Source of the DNA: Prochlorococcus sp. AG-363-P19
GTDB taxonomy: Bacteria > Cyanobacteriota > Cyanobacteriia > PCC-6307 > Cyanobiaceae
DNA: 64,000 bases
Direction of reading: 5' to 3'
Assembly: GCA_003280055.1 (NCBI GenBank)
Contig: QCGG01000006.1
Location: forward strand, 1-64,000
The notes beneath the pieces are model-generated. The model ran no database searches. It saw only the letters and a program-made list of their open reading frames with translations, and was not told where the DNA came from. Below, piece by piece: positions 20,191-30,558 of the stretch (the first letter of the stretch is position 1; each line of letters begins with the position of its first letter). The translations under genes were made by a program, and so were the position numbers.

Positions 20191-20514
20191 ATGAGTGATT
20201 TGCAGGACAATTACAAACAAAGTCACCCCCTTTATAAGGTTGATAGGGCCCTTGTAGATAGGTTGTTGGGGAAGCAATCACCCAGCGAGGAAGACCTGGT
20301 TGATTTGGCTAGACTTCTGATTCGTTTTGATGGATTCCCTGGGGCTCAAGATCTTCAAGTAGATCTGAAGAAGACATTAAATCTTTGGGGCCTTGATCGT
20401 GAAGAATTAAACAAACTAGTTCGGGGGATATGGGCTAACGGTTTTAGACCAGGACAATCTTCTTCAGATTCTGTTGGATCAGGATTTGACACTGCTGATG
20501 ATGGAGACAAGTGA
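20191..20514 (+). CDS. DUF3288-family protein
   Basis: A small soluble protein of 107 residues with the DUF3288 pattern: HPLYKVDRALVDRLL near the start, DLARLLIRFDGFPGA in the middle and a WGLDREELN segment. The family is restricted to cyanobacteria and plastids and has no known function. The gene diverges from the ABC exporter. A strong hairpin with a T tract lies 82 bases downstream and may end its transcript. Confidence 0.72.
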   Translation: MSDLQDNYKQSHPLYKVDRALVDRLLGKQSPSEEDLVDLARLLIRFDGFPGAQDLQVDLKKTLNLWGLDREELNKLVRGIWANGFRPGQSSSDSVGSGFDTADDGDK

Positions 20515-20595
20515 GATGGTAATGGAGTGGTTGTTTACTAAACCTCGCCAGATGGGTATTTTTAAGAGATATTGGATAGTGTCCCCATCACCAGG

Positions 20596-20625
20596 CCCGG
20601 AGTGCGATGCACCCGGGTTTTTTTT
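20596..20625 (+). terminator. Hairpin with T tract between DUF3288 and trpD: terminator or attenuator
   Basis: CCCGG at 20596-20600 pairs with CCGGG at 20613-20617 territory, continued inward by GTGC/GCAC around a GAT loop with one bulged A. Eight T residues follow at 20618-20625. This is a textbook Rho-independent terminator. It lies only eight bases before the preferred trpD ATG, so a trpD promoter must lie upstream of it or inside it. It may therefore end the DUF3288 transcript, attenuate trpD, or both. Confidence 0.78.
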
Positions 20626-20633
20626 CTGATTCG

Positions 20634-21665
20634 ATGACATCTTTATCAGCTCCTTTTTCCACCATCCTTGAACATTTGATTTCAGGAAAGAATCTTTCTG
20701 AGTCACAGGCCACTGAATTAATGAAATCCTGGCTTCAGGAAGAGTTCAATCCTGTTCAGACAGGTGCGCTTCTTGCTTCGTTAAGAGCTAAAGATGTAAC
20801 TGGAGAGGAGCTTGCGGCTATGGCACGAGTTTTGCAAGCGGCTTGCCCTTTGCCTTGCGAGGCCCCTCAGATGGCCACTGTGGATACATGTGGGACTGGT
20901 GGGGATGGGGCGGATACTTTTAATATTTCCACAGCAGTTGCGTTTACAGCAGCAGCTTGCGGAGCCAATGTCGCAAAGCATGGGAATCGAAGTGCGAGTG
21001 GCAAAGTTGGCTCAGCTGATGTTCTTGAGGGTTTAGGACTTCAATTAAAAGCTCCTTTGCCAAGGGTTGTTGAAGCTTTGATTCAATCAGGGGTTACTTT
21101 TCTTTTCGCCCCTGCTTGGCACCCATCTTTGGTGAGTCTTGCTCCATTGAGGAAAAGTCTTGGTATACGAACTGTATTCAATTTATTAGGCCCATTGGTT
21201 AACCCTTTAAGACCTGCGTCACAAGTGCTTGGAGTGGCCAGAGAAGATTTATTAGATCCTATGGCAGAAGCTTTGAAAAGATTGGGGCTTAAAAGAGCGA
21301 TTGTTGTTCATGGTGCAGGTGGTCTTGATGAGGCGTCTTTATTGGGCCCTAATTCTTTACGTTTATTGGATGGTGGTGATATTAAAAAGGTGCATCTTGA
21401 CCCTATTGATTTAGGGTTAGATGTATGTTCCATGGAGGCGTTGAAGGGTGGAGATATTGAAGTTAATAAGCAAATTCTTTCCTCCATCCTTCAAGGGAGT
21501 GGTACAAACGCACAGCACAATGTTGTCGCTTTAAATACTTCTTTAGTTCTTTGGGCTGCGGGAATTGAAGATGACTTCATGAAGGGGTTGGAGGTTGCGA
21601 ACAAAGCTCTCTCAAAAGGAGAACCTTGGCTTCGTTTTAAGCAACTGCAGAAAGCACTTCTCTAG
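20634..21665 (+). CDS. trpD: Anthranilate phosphoribosyltransferase
   Basis: TrpD transfers phosphoribose from PRPP to anthranilate, the second committed step of tryptophan synthesis. The PRPP-binding signature GTGGDGADTFNIS and the KHGNRSASGKVGSADVLE segment are complete. I chose the ATG at 20634 (343 residues). An in-frame ATG at 20607 would place the start inside the terminator-like hairpin. No other trp gene is adjacent, as usual in cyanobacteria where the trp genes are scattered. carA follows after 48 bases in the same direction. Confidence 0.93.
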   Translation: MTSLSAPFSTILEHLISGKNLSESQATELMKSWLQEEFNPVQTGALLASLRAKDVTGEELAAMARVLQAACPLPCEAPQMATVDTCGTGGDGADTFNISTAVAFTAAACGANVAKHGNRSASGKVGSADVLEGLGLQLKAPLPRVVEALIQSGVTFLFAPAWHPSLVSLAPLRKSLGIRTVFNLLGPLVNPLRPASQVLGVAREDLLDPMAEALKRLGLKRAIVVHGAGGLDEASLLGPNSLRLLDGGDIKKVHLDPIDLGLDVCSMEALKGGDIEVNKQILSSILQGSGTNAQHNVVALNTSLVLWAAGIEDDFMKGLEVANKALSKGEPWLRFKQLQKALL

Positions 21666-21713
21666 GATCAAATCACAAGATCAGTTTTTTAAATAATTAG
21701 AATTTCTCCACAG

Positions 21714-22853
21714 ATGAGAGTCCCATTAAAAAAACCAGCTCTTTTACTTCTTGCTGATGGCACTTTGTTTGAAGGTAAGGCCTTTGGTCGCATTGGAACT
21801 GTTCTAGGTGAGGTGGTCTTTAATACAGGGATGACTGGCTATCAGGAGGTCTTGACTGATCCAAGTTATTCAGGACAGTTGGTGTGTTTTACATATCCAG
21901 AACTGGGGAACACAGGAGTTAATTTGGAAGATCAAGAAGCTTCTATTCCCCATGTAAAGGGTGTGGTTTCTAGAAGAATTTCTGAAATACCAAGTAATTG
22001 GAGGTCTACAGACTCACTTCAGAATTGGCTTGAATTTCATAAGGTTGTGGGAATTTGTGATATTGATACAAGAGCACTTGTTAAACACCTGAGGGAAGCA
22101 GGGGCAATGAATGGTGTGATAAGTAATAATGGCTCTACTGCTGATGAGTTGTTTGAGTTACTGAAGAAGACTCCTTTGATGGAGGGTTTGAATCTCGCCG
22201 AGAAAGTTACAACAAAAAAATCATATAAATGGGATAAAACTTGTCCGGTTGAATTTGACAAAAGATTGAAAAATTTAAATACGCGCCCCTATAAGGTTGT
22301 TGCAATTGATTTTGGTATTAAGAGGTCAATACTTAATCGCCTTGTTTCTCATGGTTGTGAGGTTGATGTTTTGCCTGCAACTGCAGATTTCCAAGATGTC
22401 ATGAAACTAGAACCAGAAGGAGTTTTCCTTTCTAATGGACCTGGGGACCCTGCTGCTGTAGACAAGGGTATTTCTCTAGCGAAAGAATTAATTAAACAAA
22501 AAGACCTTCCAGTTTTTGGTATTTGCCTTGGGCACCAAATTCTGGGCATTGCCATGGGTGGCAGTACTTTTAAGCTTCCTTATGGGCATAGAGGACTAAA
22601 TCATCCATGTGGAAAAACTGGAAGAGTTGAAATTACTAGTCAAAATCACGGCTTTGCATTAGATGCTAATTCCATCCCTAATGATTTGGTTTCGATTACC
22701 CATTTAAATCTGAACGATTCAACTGTTGCTGCGATTGCGTTTCGTGACCGACCAATTTTTGGAGTTCAATATCATCCAGAAGCCAGTCCTGGCCCGCATG
22801 ATGCTGATCATCACTTTGCTAGATTTGTAGCTCATATGGCAGAACATCGCTGA
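21714..22853 (+). CDS. carA: Carbamoyl-phosphate synthase, small (glutaminase) subunit
   Basis: CarA hydrolyses glutamine and passes ammonia to CarB to make carbamoyl phosphate for arginine and pyrimidines. The N-terminal domain has [16 protein letters not shown]. The class I glutaminase domain has the nucleophile cysteine in [12 protein letters not shown] and the His/Glu pair in [12 protein letters not shown]. At 379 residues it is complete. The carB partner is not in the window. Confidence 0.96.
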   Translation: MRVPLKKPALLLLADGTLFEGKAFGRIGTVLGEVVFNTGMTGYQEVLTDPSYSGQLVCFTYPELGNTGVNLEDQEASIPHVKGVVSRRISEIPSNWRSTDSLQNWLEFHKVVGICDIDTRALVKHLREAGAMNGVISNNGSTADELFELLKKTPLMEGLNLAEKVTTKKSYKWDKTCPVEFDKRLKNLNTRPYKVVAIDFGIKRSILNRLVSHGCEVDVLPATADFQDVMKLEPEGVFLSNGPGDPAAVDKGISLAKELIKQKDLPVFGICLGHQILGIAMGGSTFKLPYGHRGLNHPCGKTGRVEITSQNHGFALDANSIPNDLVSITHLNLNDSTVAAIAFRDRPIFGVQYHPEASPGPHDADHHFARFVAHMAEHR

Positions 22854-22917
22854 ACAGTGGTTTATAGCGCGCTTAATTACTACACTTCTTGCGAATGCCC
22901 TAAGGGGGATTGATCTC

Positions 22918-23283
22918 ATAACCGAATTACAACGACTAACAGTCTCACTGCGAGGTGGTTTTGAACGGAGGCAGTCCTGCCTTGTCTTTTCTTTCACTGG
23001 GCAGCTCGATGCTTACTCTGAAAAGCAATTCATTACCTATGTGGAGGATGTGCTTAGCACTAATAATTCTCCAGTAGTAATTGATTTGAGCAAAGTTGAT
23101 TTTCTTGATTCATCTGGCTTGGGAGCACTTGTTCAGACCGCGAAGCAATGCAATTCCAAAAAACGTGCATTTCAAGTAGTTGGGAATGCGCGGGTTGTTC
23201 AAACAGTAAAACTTGTTCGACTTGAGGAGTTCCTCCATCTTGTGAAGGACTTGCCCACGGCTTTGAGCCAATTAGCGGTTTGA
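22918..23283 (+). CDS. STAS-domain protein (anti-sigma factor antagonist type), apparent AUA start
   Basis: STAS proteins of the SpoIIAA/RsbV type bind and release anti-sigma kinases according to phosphorylation of a conserved serine. That serine lies in DFLDSSGLGAL at residues 61-71. The reading frame is open well before the first GTG (23041), and the conserved upstream strand SCLVFSFTGQLDAYS is needed for a whole domain. No ATG, GTG or TTG exists in frame after the last stop. The ATA at 22918 is preceded nine bases earlier by AAGGGGG (22902-22908), so I infer AUA initiation, giving 121 residues. The gene overlaps the mini-RNase III gene by four bases. Confidence 0.72.
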   Translation: MTELQRLTVSLRGGFERRQSCLVFSFTGQLDAYSEKQFITYVEDVLSTNNSPVVIDLSKVDFLDSSGLGALVQTAKQCNSKKRAFQVVGNARVVQTVKLVRLEEFLHLVKDLPTALSQLAV

Positions 23284-23681
23284 TTAATTGGCTCCGTTCA
23301 CAGCAGCCGATTGGTTGTCCTGACGATTTGGGCCCTCTTCAACTGGCTTGGTTGGGAGATTCAGTTTGGGAATTGCATCAGAGGCTTAGGCATTGCAAGA
23401 AACCAGCAAGAACAATGGACCTTCATCTTTCAGTTGTTAGTGAGGTAAAAGCAGTGGCTCAGGTTTCTGCTCTTAAACGTCTTGAAAATCATCTAAGTAA
23501 ATCTGAAAAGGATTTAGTCCGCCGGGGGCGTAATAAGGCTGGTAGAGGACCTCGAAATGGCGATCCTGCTGTTTATGGCAAGGCTACAGGGTTTGAGACA
23601 ATGATTGGATGGCTCTTTTTGAAGGATCCTGCGCGTCTTGCGCAGCTGTTAGACCAACTTGAGGAGTCAGAACCTGTTTAG
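23280..23681 (+). CDS. mrnC: Mini-ribonuclease III
   Basis: Mini-III is an RNase III catalytic domain without the double-stranded RNA-binding domain; in Bacillus and chloroplasts it trims 23S rRNA precursors. The 133 residues contain LAWLGDSVWELHQRLR with the metal-binding acid, RGRNKAGRGPRNGDPAVY, and KATGFETMIGWLFL near the C terminus. The start is a TTG that overlaps the STAS stop (TTGA). The 23S methyltransferase gene follows after 17 bases, which fits a shared role in ribosome maturation. Confidence 0.85.
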   Translation: MINWLRSQQPIGCPDDLGPLQLAWLGDSVWELHQRLRHCKKPARTMDLHLSVVSEVKAVAQVSALKRLENHLSKSEKDLVRRGRNKAGRGPRNGDPAVYGKATGFETMIGWLFLKDPARLAQLLDQLEESEPV

Positions 23682-23698
23682 GAATAGGTCTTAAATTT

Positions 23699-24955
23699 AT
23701 GAGTCAAAGATTCAAAAAACAATCGGGTAATTCACGAGGCTCTGGGCGGAAAGGGAGACCTTTAAGTGAAAAAAATGGTCCGGTTTATGAAAAAGACTCT
23801 TCGAATAGTAGGGCTTTTAAAGATGCTAAGAGTTACCAAACTAGGGAAAGAAAAGCATCTACAGGAAAACCTTCGAATGATTTTCCTAAAAGGGCTAATG
23901 ACGATCGTCGAAGATCATCTTTTCAACAACAGCAAGAACCTGTTAGAGGTAAATCAAAATCAACACCACAAAGATTCAAGAGAAAAGAGGATTCATTTCG
24001 GTTTAAAGATGAGCCCTCTCGAGGGCGTAACTCTTTTAATAGAAGACCTTCTAATAAAGCCAGGATAGATGAGAGCTCAACTTCAACAGACCAGGATTTT
24101 CGTTCTTCTCCTCAAGTTGAAATGTTTTCGGCTAGTTCAAGAGATGATCTTCTTTGGGGAAGACATTCTACTCAGGGTGCATTAGAAGCTGGCAGGCCAA
24201 TTCATCGAATTTGGTGCACCTCTGAGTTGAGAAGTGCTCCTAGATTTCTTCAGTTGCTTAAAGAGGCCAAGTCCTCAGGAGTGCTTGTAGAAGAAGTTAC
24301 CTGGGCGCGCCTTGCTCAATTGACTGGAGGTGCTGTTCATCAAGGAATTGTTCTTCAAACTGCAGCTACTCAGACTCTTGACTTGTCTAGCCTTATAAAA
24401 GGCTGTCAGAACTTGAGAGAACCTCCTCTGCTTGTAGCTTTAGATGGATTAACAGATCCTCAAAACCTAGGAGCAATAGTTCGTTCTGCAGAGGCACTTG
24501 GGGCTCATGGGATGATCATTCCTCAAAGACGAAGCGCAGGATTGACGGGTTCAGTTGCAAAGGTTGCAGCAGGAGCTCTTGAACATTTACCAGTGGCAAG
24601 GGTAGTAAACCTGAATCGGGCTTTGGAAACTCTTAAGGGAGTTGGATATCGAATTATGGGCCTGGCTGAGGAGGGGGATCAAACTCTTTCTGAAATTGAT
24701 CTTCAAGGTCCTTTGGCCGTTGTTGTCGGGTCAGAAGATAAAGGATTATCGCTTCTGACTCGTCGGCATTGTGATCAGCTTGTTCGTATTCCTTTGCGTG
24801 GAGTTACCCCTAGTTTAAATGCCTCTGTTGCTACAGCAATGTTTTTGTATGAGGTCGCTCGTAGTGGATGGATGAAGGATTTGCAAGGTCAATCACCTGC
24901 GCCCAGGATTACAAGAGCCAAGTGTTCTTTTCCTGTTGAGGATATGAACATTTAG
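23699..24955 (+). CDS. rlmB: TrmH/RlmB-family rRNA or tRNA 2'-O-methyltransferase with long basic N-terminal extension
   Basis: A SPOUT methyltransferase of the RlmB group, which methylates G2251 of 23S rRNA in E. coli. The catalytic domain begins near residue 150 (LLWGRHSTQGALEAG) and includes LDGLTDPQNLGAIVRSAEA, a GSEDKGLS segment and a final SLNASVATAMFLYE knot motif. The first 140 residues are low-complexity, rich in Arg, Ser, Lys and Gln, and have no fold. Such tails in cyanobacterial homologues may bind RNA. Mini-RNase III lies just upstream. Confidence 0.85.
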   Translation: MSQRFKKQSGNSRGSGRKGRPLSEKNGPVYEKDSSNSRAFKDAKSYQTRERKASTGKPSNDFPKRANDDRRRSSFQQQQEPVRGKSKSTPQRFKRKEDSFRFKDEPSRGRNSFNRRPSNKARIDESSTSTDQDFRSSPQVEMFSASSRDDLLWGRHSTQGALEAGRPIHRIWCTSELRSAPRFLQLLKEAKSSGVLVEEVTWARLAQLTGGAVHQGIVLQTAATQTLDLSSLIKGCQNLREPPLLVALDGLTDPQNLGAIVRSAEALGAHGMIIPQRRSAGLTGSVAKVAAGALEHLPVARVVNLNRALETLKGVGYRIMGLAEEGDQTLSEIDLQGPLAVVVGSEDKGLSLLTRRHCDQLVRIPLRGVTPSLNASVATAMFLYEVARSGWMKDLQGQSPAPRITRAKCSFPVEDMNI

Positions 24956-25212
24956 GAATGAGGCTTGGAGACTTGACAATAAAAATTTGGATTGTGCAAA
25001 CACAACAGTGAAAGCTGAGGGGTAAAGAGATTTTTGGAAAATGAATGAGATTTAAGCCCTTTAATAGGTTTTAGATTGATTGCTCTAATCTTTTGAAAAA
25101 AAGATGAAAAGCCATTTACACTTAAACTAATAATTGGTCATGAAATGAAGTTCTTTAATGACGAATTTTTCTGCTGAAGGCAGAATGAATAAATAATCTG
25201 CAAGCTTTTTAT

Positions 25213-25446
25213 ATGAGCCCTATTTTGAGGGGCCTACGAAGCCTAAGTAATAGTCTTGGAATGGCTTGGTGGGCCCAAGTTGAAACAAAAACCCCAAAAG
25301 CAACCTATTGGTTCGGCCCATTTCTCACTAGAAGGAGCCTGAATGGCAACCTTGAGATGTTTTTGCAAGACCTTTATGATGAGGGTTCTACAGGTGTAAA
25401 TCATAGATCTGTTAGAGCTCGTAGAAGTGAGCCTCTGACCATTTAG
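25213..25446 (+). CDS. DUF1816-domain protein, 77 aa
   Basis: A small protein with the cyanobacterial DUF1816 pattern: GMAWWAQVETKTPKATYWFGPF at the centre (W, Y and F positions conserved), followed by an acidic FLQDLYDEGS helix. The domain is about 50 residues and is related in shape to small phycobilisome-linker domains, but function is unproven. A 257-base spacer separates it from rlmB and contains no open frame or stable hairpin that I would name. gatA follows after 55 bases. Confidence 0.72.
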   Translation: MSPILRGLRSLSNSLGMAWWAQVETKTPKATYWFGPFLTRRSLNGNLEMFLQDLYDEGSTGVNHRSVRARRSEPLTI

Positions 25447-25501
25447 GCATAGAAGTCCTAACAACTGATAGCGTCAGTTTAATTTTTAGAACTTTTGACT
25501 A

Positions 25502-26962
25502 ATGACAATATCGAAATTGAGGGAAAAGCTTAAGCGACGCGAGATTTCCGCTAGAGAGCTTGTAGAGGAATATATTCAGCGTATTTCAGAAGTAGACCCA
25601 TCTATTAATGCCTTTTTGAAAGTCACTTCGGAAAAGGCACTTCTAGAAGCTGATCAAATTGATAAATCTGTTGCTTCTGGAAATCCTTTGCCACCATTGG
25701 CAGGAGTTCCAATCGCAATCAAAGACAACCTATGTACAAAGGGGGTGAGGACTACCTGTTCAAGTCGAATGCTCGAAAATTTTGTCCCTCCATATGAATC
25801 AACGGTCACAGAGCGTTTGTGGAGTGCTGGAGCTGTTTTGCTAGGTAAAACAAATTTGGATGAGTTTGCGATGGGTAGCTCTACAGAGACATCTGCTTTT
25901 GGGGCAACTTCTAATCCATGGAATCCTTCTAAGGTCCCTGGAGGGAGTTCAGGCGGAAGTGCAGCCGCAGTTGCCTCTGGCGAATGCTTGGCGGCTTTGG
26001 GGTCTGATACAGGAGGGTCAATTCGCCAGCCCGCTTCTTTTTGTGGAGTCGTAGGACTTAAGCCTACTTATGGTCGTGTAAGTCGTTGGGGCTTAGTAGC
26101 ATTTGCGAGCTCTTTAGATCAGGTTGGCCCTTTTGCTAATTGCGTAGCTGATTCGGCAGAACTGTTGAATGTCATAGCCGGTCATGACCCTAGAGATTCC
26201 ACTTCTTTAAATGTTCCTGTTCCTGACTACTGTGCAGAGCTTCTTAAACCTTTAAAAGGTTTGCGAGTGGGTTTGATAAGTCAGTGTTTTGATCAAAAGG
26301 GTCTTGCGACCAATGTTAAAAACTCTGTTTTAAAAGCTGCTAGCCAATTGGAAGTTTTAGGGGCTGAGTTGATTGATATAAGTTGTCCAAGATTTAATGA
26401 TGGAATTGCTACTTACTATGTAATAGCGCCATCAGAAGCTTCATCAAATCTTGCTCGATATGACGGTGTTAAATATGGTTTTCGGTCTGAGGGGGCTGAA
26501 AATTTAGCCGAGATGATGGCAGCCAGCCGTGCAGGGGGGTTTGGGAGTGAGGTCAAGAGAAGAATTCTTATTGGTACATATGCATTGTCTGCTGGTTATG
26601 TAGATGCCTATTACAAAAAGGCTCAACAGGTAAGAACATTGATTCGAAGGGATTTTGATAATGCTTTCACGCAAGTAGATATTTTGTTGACTCCTACAGC
26701 TCCAACAACTGCTTTCCAGGCGGGTGCTCATTCAAATGACCCTTTGGCAATGTACTTGTCGGATTTGCTTACTATCCCAGCCAATCTCGCAGGTCTGCCT
26801 GCAATAAGTTTGCCTTGTGGTTTTGATGAAGGTGGAATGCCAATAGGTTTACAGCTGATTTCTAATGTTTTAGAGGAAAAGCGTTTACTGCAAGTGGCCT
26901 ATCAGTATGAGCAGGCTGCCGATGTGATGAAAGATCGTCCAAAGGGTGAATTCATTCTTTGA
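25502..26962 (+). CDS. gatA: Aspartyl/glutamyl-tRNA amidotransferase subunit A
   Basis: GatA is the amidase subunit of the GatCAB complex, which converts Glu-tRNA-Gln to Gln-tRNA-Gln. The Ser-cisSer-Lys triad is visible in [10 protein letters not shown] (lysine), [14 protein letters not shown], and [13 protein letters not shown]. At 486 residues it is full length. [12 protein letters not shown] segment near residue 400 is typical of the family. dnaE follows on the same strand after an 80-base gap. Confidence 0.95.
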   Translation: MTISKLREKLKRREISARELVEEYIQRISEVDPSINAFLKVTSEKALLEADQIDKSVASGNPLPPLAGVPIAIKDNLCTKGVRTTCSSRMLENFVPPYESTVTERLWSAGAVLLGKTNLDEFAMGSSTETSAFGATSNPWNPSKVPGGSSGGSAAAVASGECLAALGSDTGGSIRQPASFCGVVGLKPTYGRVSRWGLVAFASSLDQVGPFANCVADSAELLNVIAGHDPRDSTSLNVPVPDYCAELLKPLKGLRVGLISQCFDQKGLATNVKNSVLKAASQLEVLGAELIDISCPRFNDGIATYYVIAPSEASSNLARYDGVKYGFRSEGAENLAEMMAASRAGGFGSEVKRRILIGTYALSAGYVDAYYKKAQQVRTLIRRDFDNAFTQVDILLTPTAPTTAFQAGAHSNDPLAMYLSDLLTIPANLAGLPAISLPCGFDEGGMPIGLQLISNVLEEKRLLQVAYQYEQAADVMKDRPKGEFIL

Positions 26963-27042
26963 CTTGTCGCCGGCTTTAACAAGATATAGCGTTTATTTCT
27001 TTTATAGGCCCCATATCTTGAGTAATCGCTTAGTCTGTGGCA

Positions 27043-30000
27043 ATGGCTTTTGTCCCTTTACATAATCACAGTGATTACAGTCTCCTAGATGGAGCTAGTC
27101 AGCTCCCAAGAATGGTTGAGCGTGCACGCGAATTGGGTATACCAGCTCTTGCGTTGACTGATCATGGGGTTATGTATGGAGCGATTGAGCTATTGAAGCT
27201 TTGCAGGGCTGTTGGAATTAAGCCGATTATTGGTAATGAGATGTATGTCATTAATGGATCTATTGATGATCCTCAACCAAAAAAAGAACGACGGTATCAT
27301 TTAGTTGTTTTGGCAAAGAATGAAATTGGTTATAGGAATTTGGTCAAACTTACGACCATTAGTCATTTGCGAGGCATGAGAGGGAGAGGGATTTTCTCTA
27401 GAGCTTGTATTGATAAAGAGTTATTGAAGGAACATCATGAAGGGTTGATAGTTTCTACGGCTTGTTTAGGAGGAGAAGTCCCCCAGGCGATTTTGCAGGG
27501 AAGGCTAGATGTGGCTAGGGATGTAGCTGCTTGGTATAAGGATATTTTTGGCGATGATTTTTATCTTGAAATTCAGGATCATGGATCGGTCGAAGACAGA
27601 ATTGTAAATGTTGAAATTGTTCGAATAGCTAAAGAATTAGGAATTGAAGTGGTGGCAACAAATGACGCACATTATCTCAGTAAGAATGATGTTGAGGCGC
27701 ACGATGCTCTTTTATGTGTGCTTACTGGAAAACTTATTACTGATGAAAAGCGTCTTAGATATACCGGTACTGAGTATATAAAGTCTGAAGAAGAGATGAA
27801 AAGGCTTTTCTGTGACCACCTTGAGCCGGAGATAGTTATTAGAGCTGTTTCAAATACATCTATTGTTGCAGAGAAGGTTCAGGAATATGACATTCTTGGT
27901 GGCTATAAAATGCCTCGTTTCCCTATCCCAGATGGTTATACTCCAGAAACATATTTGCGTGAAGTTGCTGAAGAGGGTTTAAGGGAAAGATTAGATAATG
28001 ATAGGAAGAAAAATACTCCCCAAATATACTTTGAAAGGCTTGACTATGAGTTGGAAATTATGCAGCAGATGGGTTTTGCAACATATTTCCTTGTTGTTTG
28101 GGATTATATTAAATTTGCTAGAGAGAAATCTATACCAGTTGGACCTGGAAGGGGTTCTGCTGCAGGTTCATTAGTAGCATATGCTTTAAGAATTACCAAT
28201 ATTGATCCTGTAAGTAGAGGTTTATTATTTGAGAGATTTTTAAATCCAGAAAGGAAGTCAATGCCTGATATAGATACAGATTTTTGTATTGAAAGAAGAG
28301 GGGAAGTGATTGATTATGTGACTTCACGTTATGGGGAAGACAAAGTAGCTCAAATTATTACTTTTAACCGAATGACTTCAAAGGCAGTGTTGAAAGATGT
28401 AGCTAGAGTTCTAGATATTCCATACGGAGATGCTGACCGTCTTGCAAAATTGATTCCCGTTGTAAGAGGTAAGCCTGCAAAATTATCAGAGATGATAGGA
28501 GATAAGTCGCCTAATAAAGATTTTAGAGAAAAGTATGAAAATGATCCACAAGTAAAGAAATGGGTTGATATGGCGATTCGAATTGAAGGAACCAATAAGA
28601 CATTTGGAGTACATGCTGCCGGTGTTGTTATTGCTTCTGAGCCTTTGGATGCTTTGGTTCCTCTTCAGAGAAACAATGAAGGGCAAATTATTACTCAATA
28701 CTTTATGGAAGATGTTGAGTCAATGGGTTTGTTGAAAATGGATTTTCTTGGATTAAAGAATCTAACAATGATAGATAAGGCTCTTGAATTGGTTGAGATG
28801 ACTAGTGGGGAGAAGATTGATCCAGAATCTCTTCCTCCTGAAGATGAAGATACATTTGCACTTTTAGCAAGAGGTGACCTTGAAGGAGTTTTTCAACTTG
28901 AATCTACAGGAATGAGGCAAATTGTCAGAGATTTAAGGCCCTCCTCCTTAGAAGATATTTCATCTATTTTAGCTTTATATAGACCTGGTCCTTTAGATGC
29001 TGGACTTATTCCTAAGTTCATAAATAGAAAACATGGTAAAGAAGCAATTGACTTTGCACATTCATTGCTTGAACCGATCCTTAAAGAGACTTATGGAATC
29101 ATGGTTTATCAGGAGCAAATTATGAAAATTGCTCAAGAACTTGCAGGTTATTCTTTGGGAGAAGCTGATTTATTAAGAAGAGCTATGGGTAAGAAAAAGG
29201 TATCTGAAATGCAGAAGCATCGTGATTTATTTGTGACTGGAGCATCCAAAAGTGGGGTTGATAAAAAACTTGCAGACAGTCTTTTTGACCAGATGGTTTT
29301 GTTTGCTGAGTACTGTTTTAACAAGAGTCATTCAACAGCATATGGTGCCGTCACTTATCAAACTGCATATCTTAAAGCTCATTATCCAGTTGCTTATATG
29401 GCGGCTTTGTTGACCGTGAATGCAGGTGCTACAGAAAAAGTGCAGCGATACATCTCAAATTGTAATTCAATGGGGATAGAAGTTGTGCCTCCAGATGTTA
29501 ACTCTTCTGGTATAGATTTCACTCCTAAAGATGCTCGTATTCTTTTTGGTTTATCAGCAGTGCGCAATCTTGGTGATGGAGCAATTAGATCTCTGATTTC
29601 AAGCCGTGATAATGATGGACCCTTTAACTCACTTGCTGAAATATGTGATCGTATTCCTTCTAATGTTCTTAATAGAAGAGGACTGGAATCATTGATACAT
29701 TGTGGGGCGCTTGATTCTATTGACCCTCAAGGGAATAGGGCACAGTTAATGGCTGATTTGGATTTAATTATTGACTGGGCTTCTTCTAGAGCCCGAGACA
29801 GAATTAGTGGCCAAGGTAATTTGTTTGACTTGATAGCCCAAGATAATAAGGATAAAAACTCTCAGGAAAAAATTATTGCTCCAAAAAGTCCCCCAGTTTC
29901 TGATTATTCACCGACAGAGAAGCTACGTAGAGAGAAGGAACTGGTTGGCTTTTATTTGTCTGATCACCCACTAAAGCAGCTAAACCCTCCCGCAAAACTT

Positions 30001-30558
30001 CTTGCTCCTATCGGTATTGGTGGATTGGATGATCGGGCTGATAAATCAAAAGCAAGTGTGATAGCCATGATTTCTGAAATGCGACAGGTGACTACTCGCA
30101 AAGGAGATCGCATGGCCATACTTCGGCTTGAGGACCTGACAGGTGGTTGTGAGGCAGTTGTCTTTCCAAGAAGTTATGAACGCCTCTCTGATCATTTACT
30201 ACTTGAGTCAAGACTCCTTGTGTGGGCATCAGTAGATCGCAGGGATGATCGTGTTCAGTTGATTGTTGATGATTGTCGTGCAATTGACGACCTTAGACTT
30301 CTTTTGATTGAGTTATTGCCGGATCAGGCAAGTGATCTAGGAGTGCAGCACCGATTAAGAGAATGTCTTACTAATCATTTGCCGAGAAAAGAGGAATTTG
30401 GTGTAAAAGTTCCTGTAGTGGCTGCTGTAAAACAAGGATCTAGTGTTCGTTATGTTCGCTTGGGAGATCAGTTTTGTGTGAGAGATGCTGAAGCAGCTGT
30501 AAACTCTTTGCAGAAGATGAGTTTTAGAGCGAGTTGTAGCGATGCTTTATTTGCTTGA
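27043..30558 (+). CDS. dnaE: DNA polymerase III subunit alpha
   Basis: The replicative polymerase of the chromosome. The N-terminal PHP domain begins with [13 protein letters not shown] and includes [11 protein letters not shown]. The C-family polymerase core carries [14 protein letters not shown] and the acidic catalytic motif [12 protein letters not shown] near residue 409. A helix-hairpin-helix, an OB fold ([20 protein letters not shown]) and a C-terminal tail follow. I use the ATG at 27043 (1171 residues) rather than a GTG six bases upstream. No intein is present. The stop overlaps the convergent PAM68-like gene by 12 bases. Confidence 0.96.
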   Translation: MAFVPLHNHSDYSLLDGASQLPRMVERARELGIPALALTDHGVMYGAIELLKLCRAVGIKPIIGNEMYVINGSIDDPQPKKERRYHLVVLAKNEIGYRNLVKLTTISHLRGMRGRGIFSRACIDKELLKEHHEGLIVSTACLGGEVPQAILQGRLDVARDVAAWYKDIFGDDFYLEIQDHGSVEDRIVNVEIVRIAKELGIEVVATNDAHYLSKNDVEAHDALLCVLTGKLITDEKRLRYTGTEYIKSEEEMKRLFCDHLEPEIVIRAVSNTSIVAEKVQEYDILGGYKMPRFPIPDGYTPETYLREVAEEGLRERLDNDRKKNTPQIYFERLDYELEIMQQMGFATYFLVVWDYIKFAREKSIPVGPGRGSAAGSLVAYALRITNIDPVSRGLLFERFLNPERKSMPDIDTDFCIERRGEVIDYVTSRYGEDKVAQIITFNRMTSKAVLKDVARVLDIPYGDADRLAKLIPVVRGKPAKLSEMIGDKSPNKDFREKYENDPQVKKWVDMAIRIEGTNKTFGVHAAGVVIASEPLDALVPLQRNNEGQIITQYFMEDVESMGLLKMDFLGLKNLTMIDKALELVEMTSGEKIDPESLPPEDEDTFALLARGDLEGVFQLESTGMRQIVRDLRPSSLEDISSILALYRPGPLDAGLIPKFINRKHGKEAIDFAHSLLEPILKETYGIMVYQEQIMKIAQELAGYSLGEADLLRRAMGKKKVSEMQKHRDLFVTGASKSGVDKKLADSLFDQMVLFAEYCFNKSHSTAYGAVTYQTAYLKAHYPVAYMAALLTVNAGATEKVQRYISNCNSMGIEVVPPDVNSSGIDFTPKDARILFGLSAVRNLGDGAIRSLISSRDNDGPFNSLAEICDRIPSNVLNRRGLESLIHCGALDSIDPQGNRAQLMADLDLIIDWASSRARDRISGQGNLFDLIAQDNKDKNSQEKIIAPKSPPVSDYSPTEKLRREKELVGFYLSDHPLKQLNPPAKLLAPIGIGGLDDRADKSKASVIAMISEMRQVTTRKGDRMAILRLEDLTGGCEAVVFPRSYERLSDHLLLESRLLVWASVDRRDDRVQLIVDDCRAIDDLRLLLIELLPDQASDLGVQHRLRECLTNHLPRKEEFGVKVPVVAAVKQGSSVRYVRLGDQFCVRDAEAAVNSLQKMSFRASCSDALFA

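Noticed and set aside
20607-20633. Upstream ATG for trpD giving nine more residues
   Set aside because: It lies within the terminator-like stem and the added residues come only from the hairpin and T tract.
24956-25212. 257-base spacer between rlmB and the DUF1816 gene as a possible small RNA locus
   Set aside because: No stable hairpin, promoter pair or known cyanobacterial small-RNA motif could be seen.
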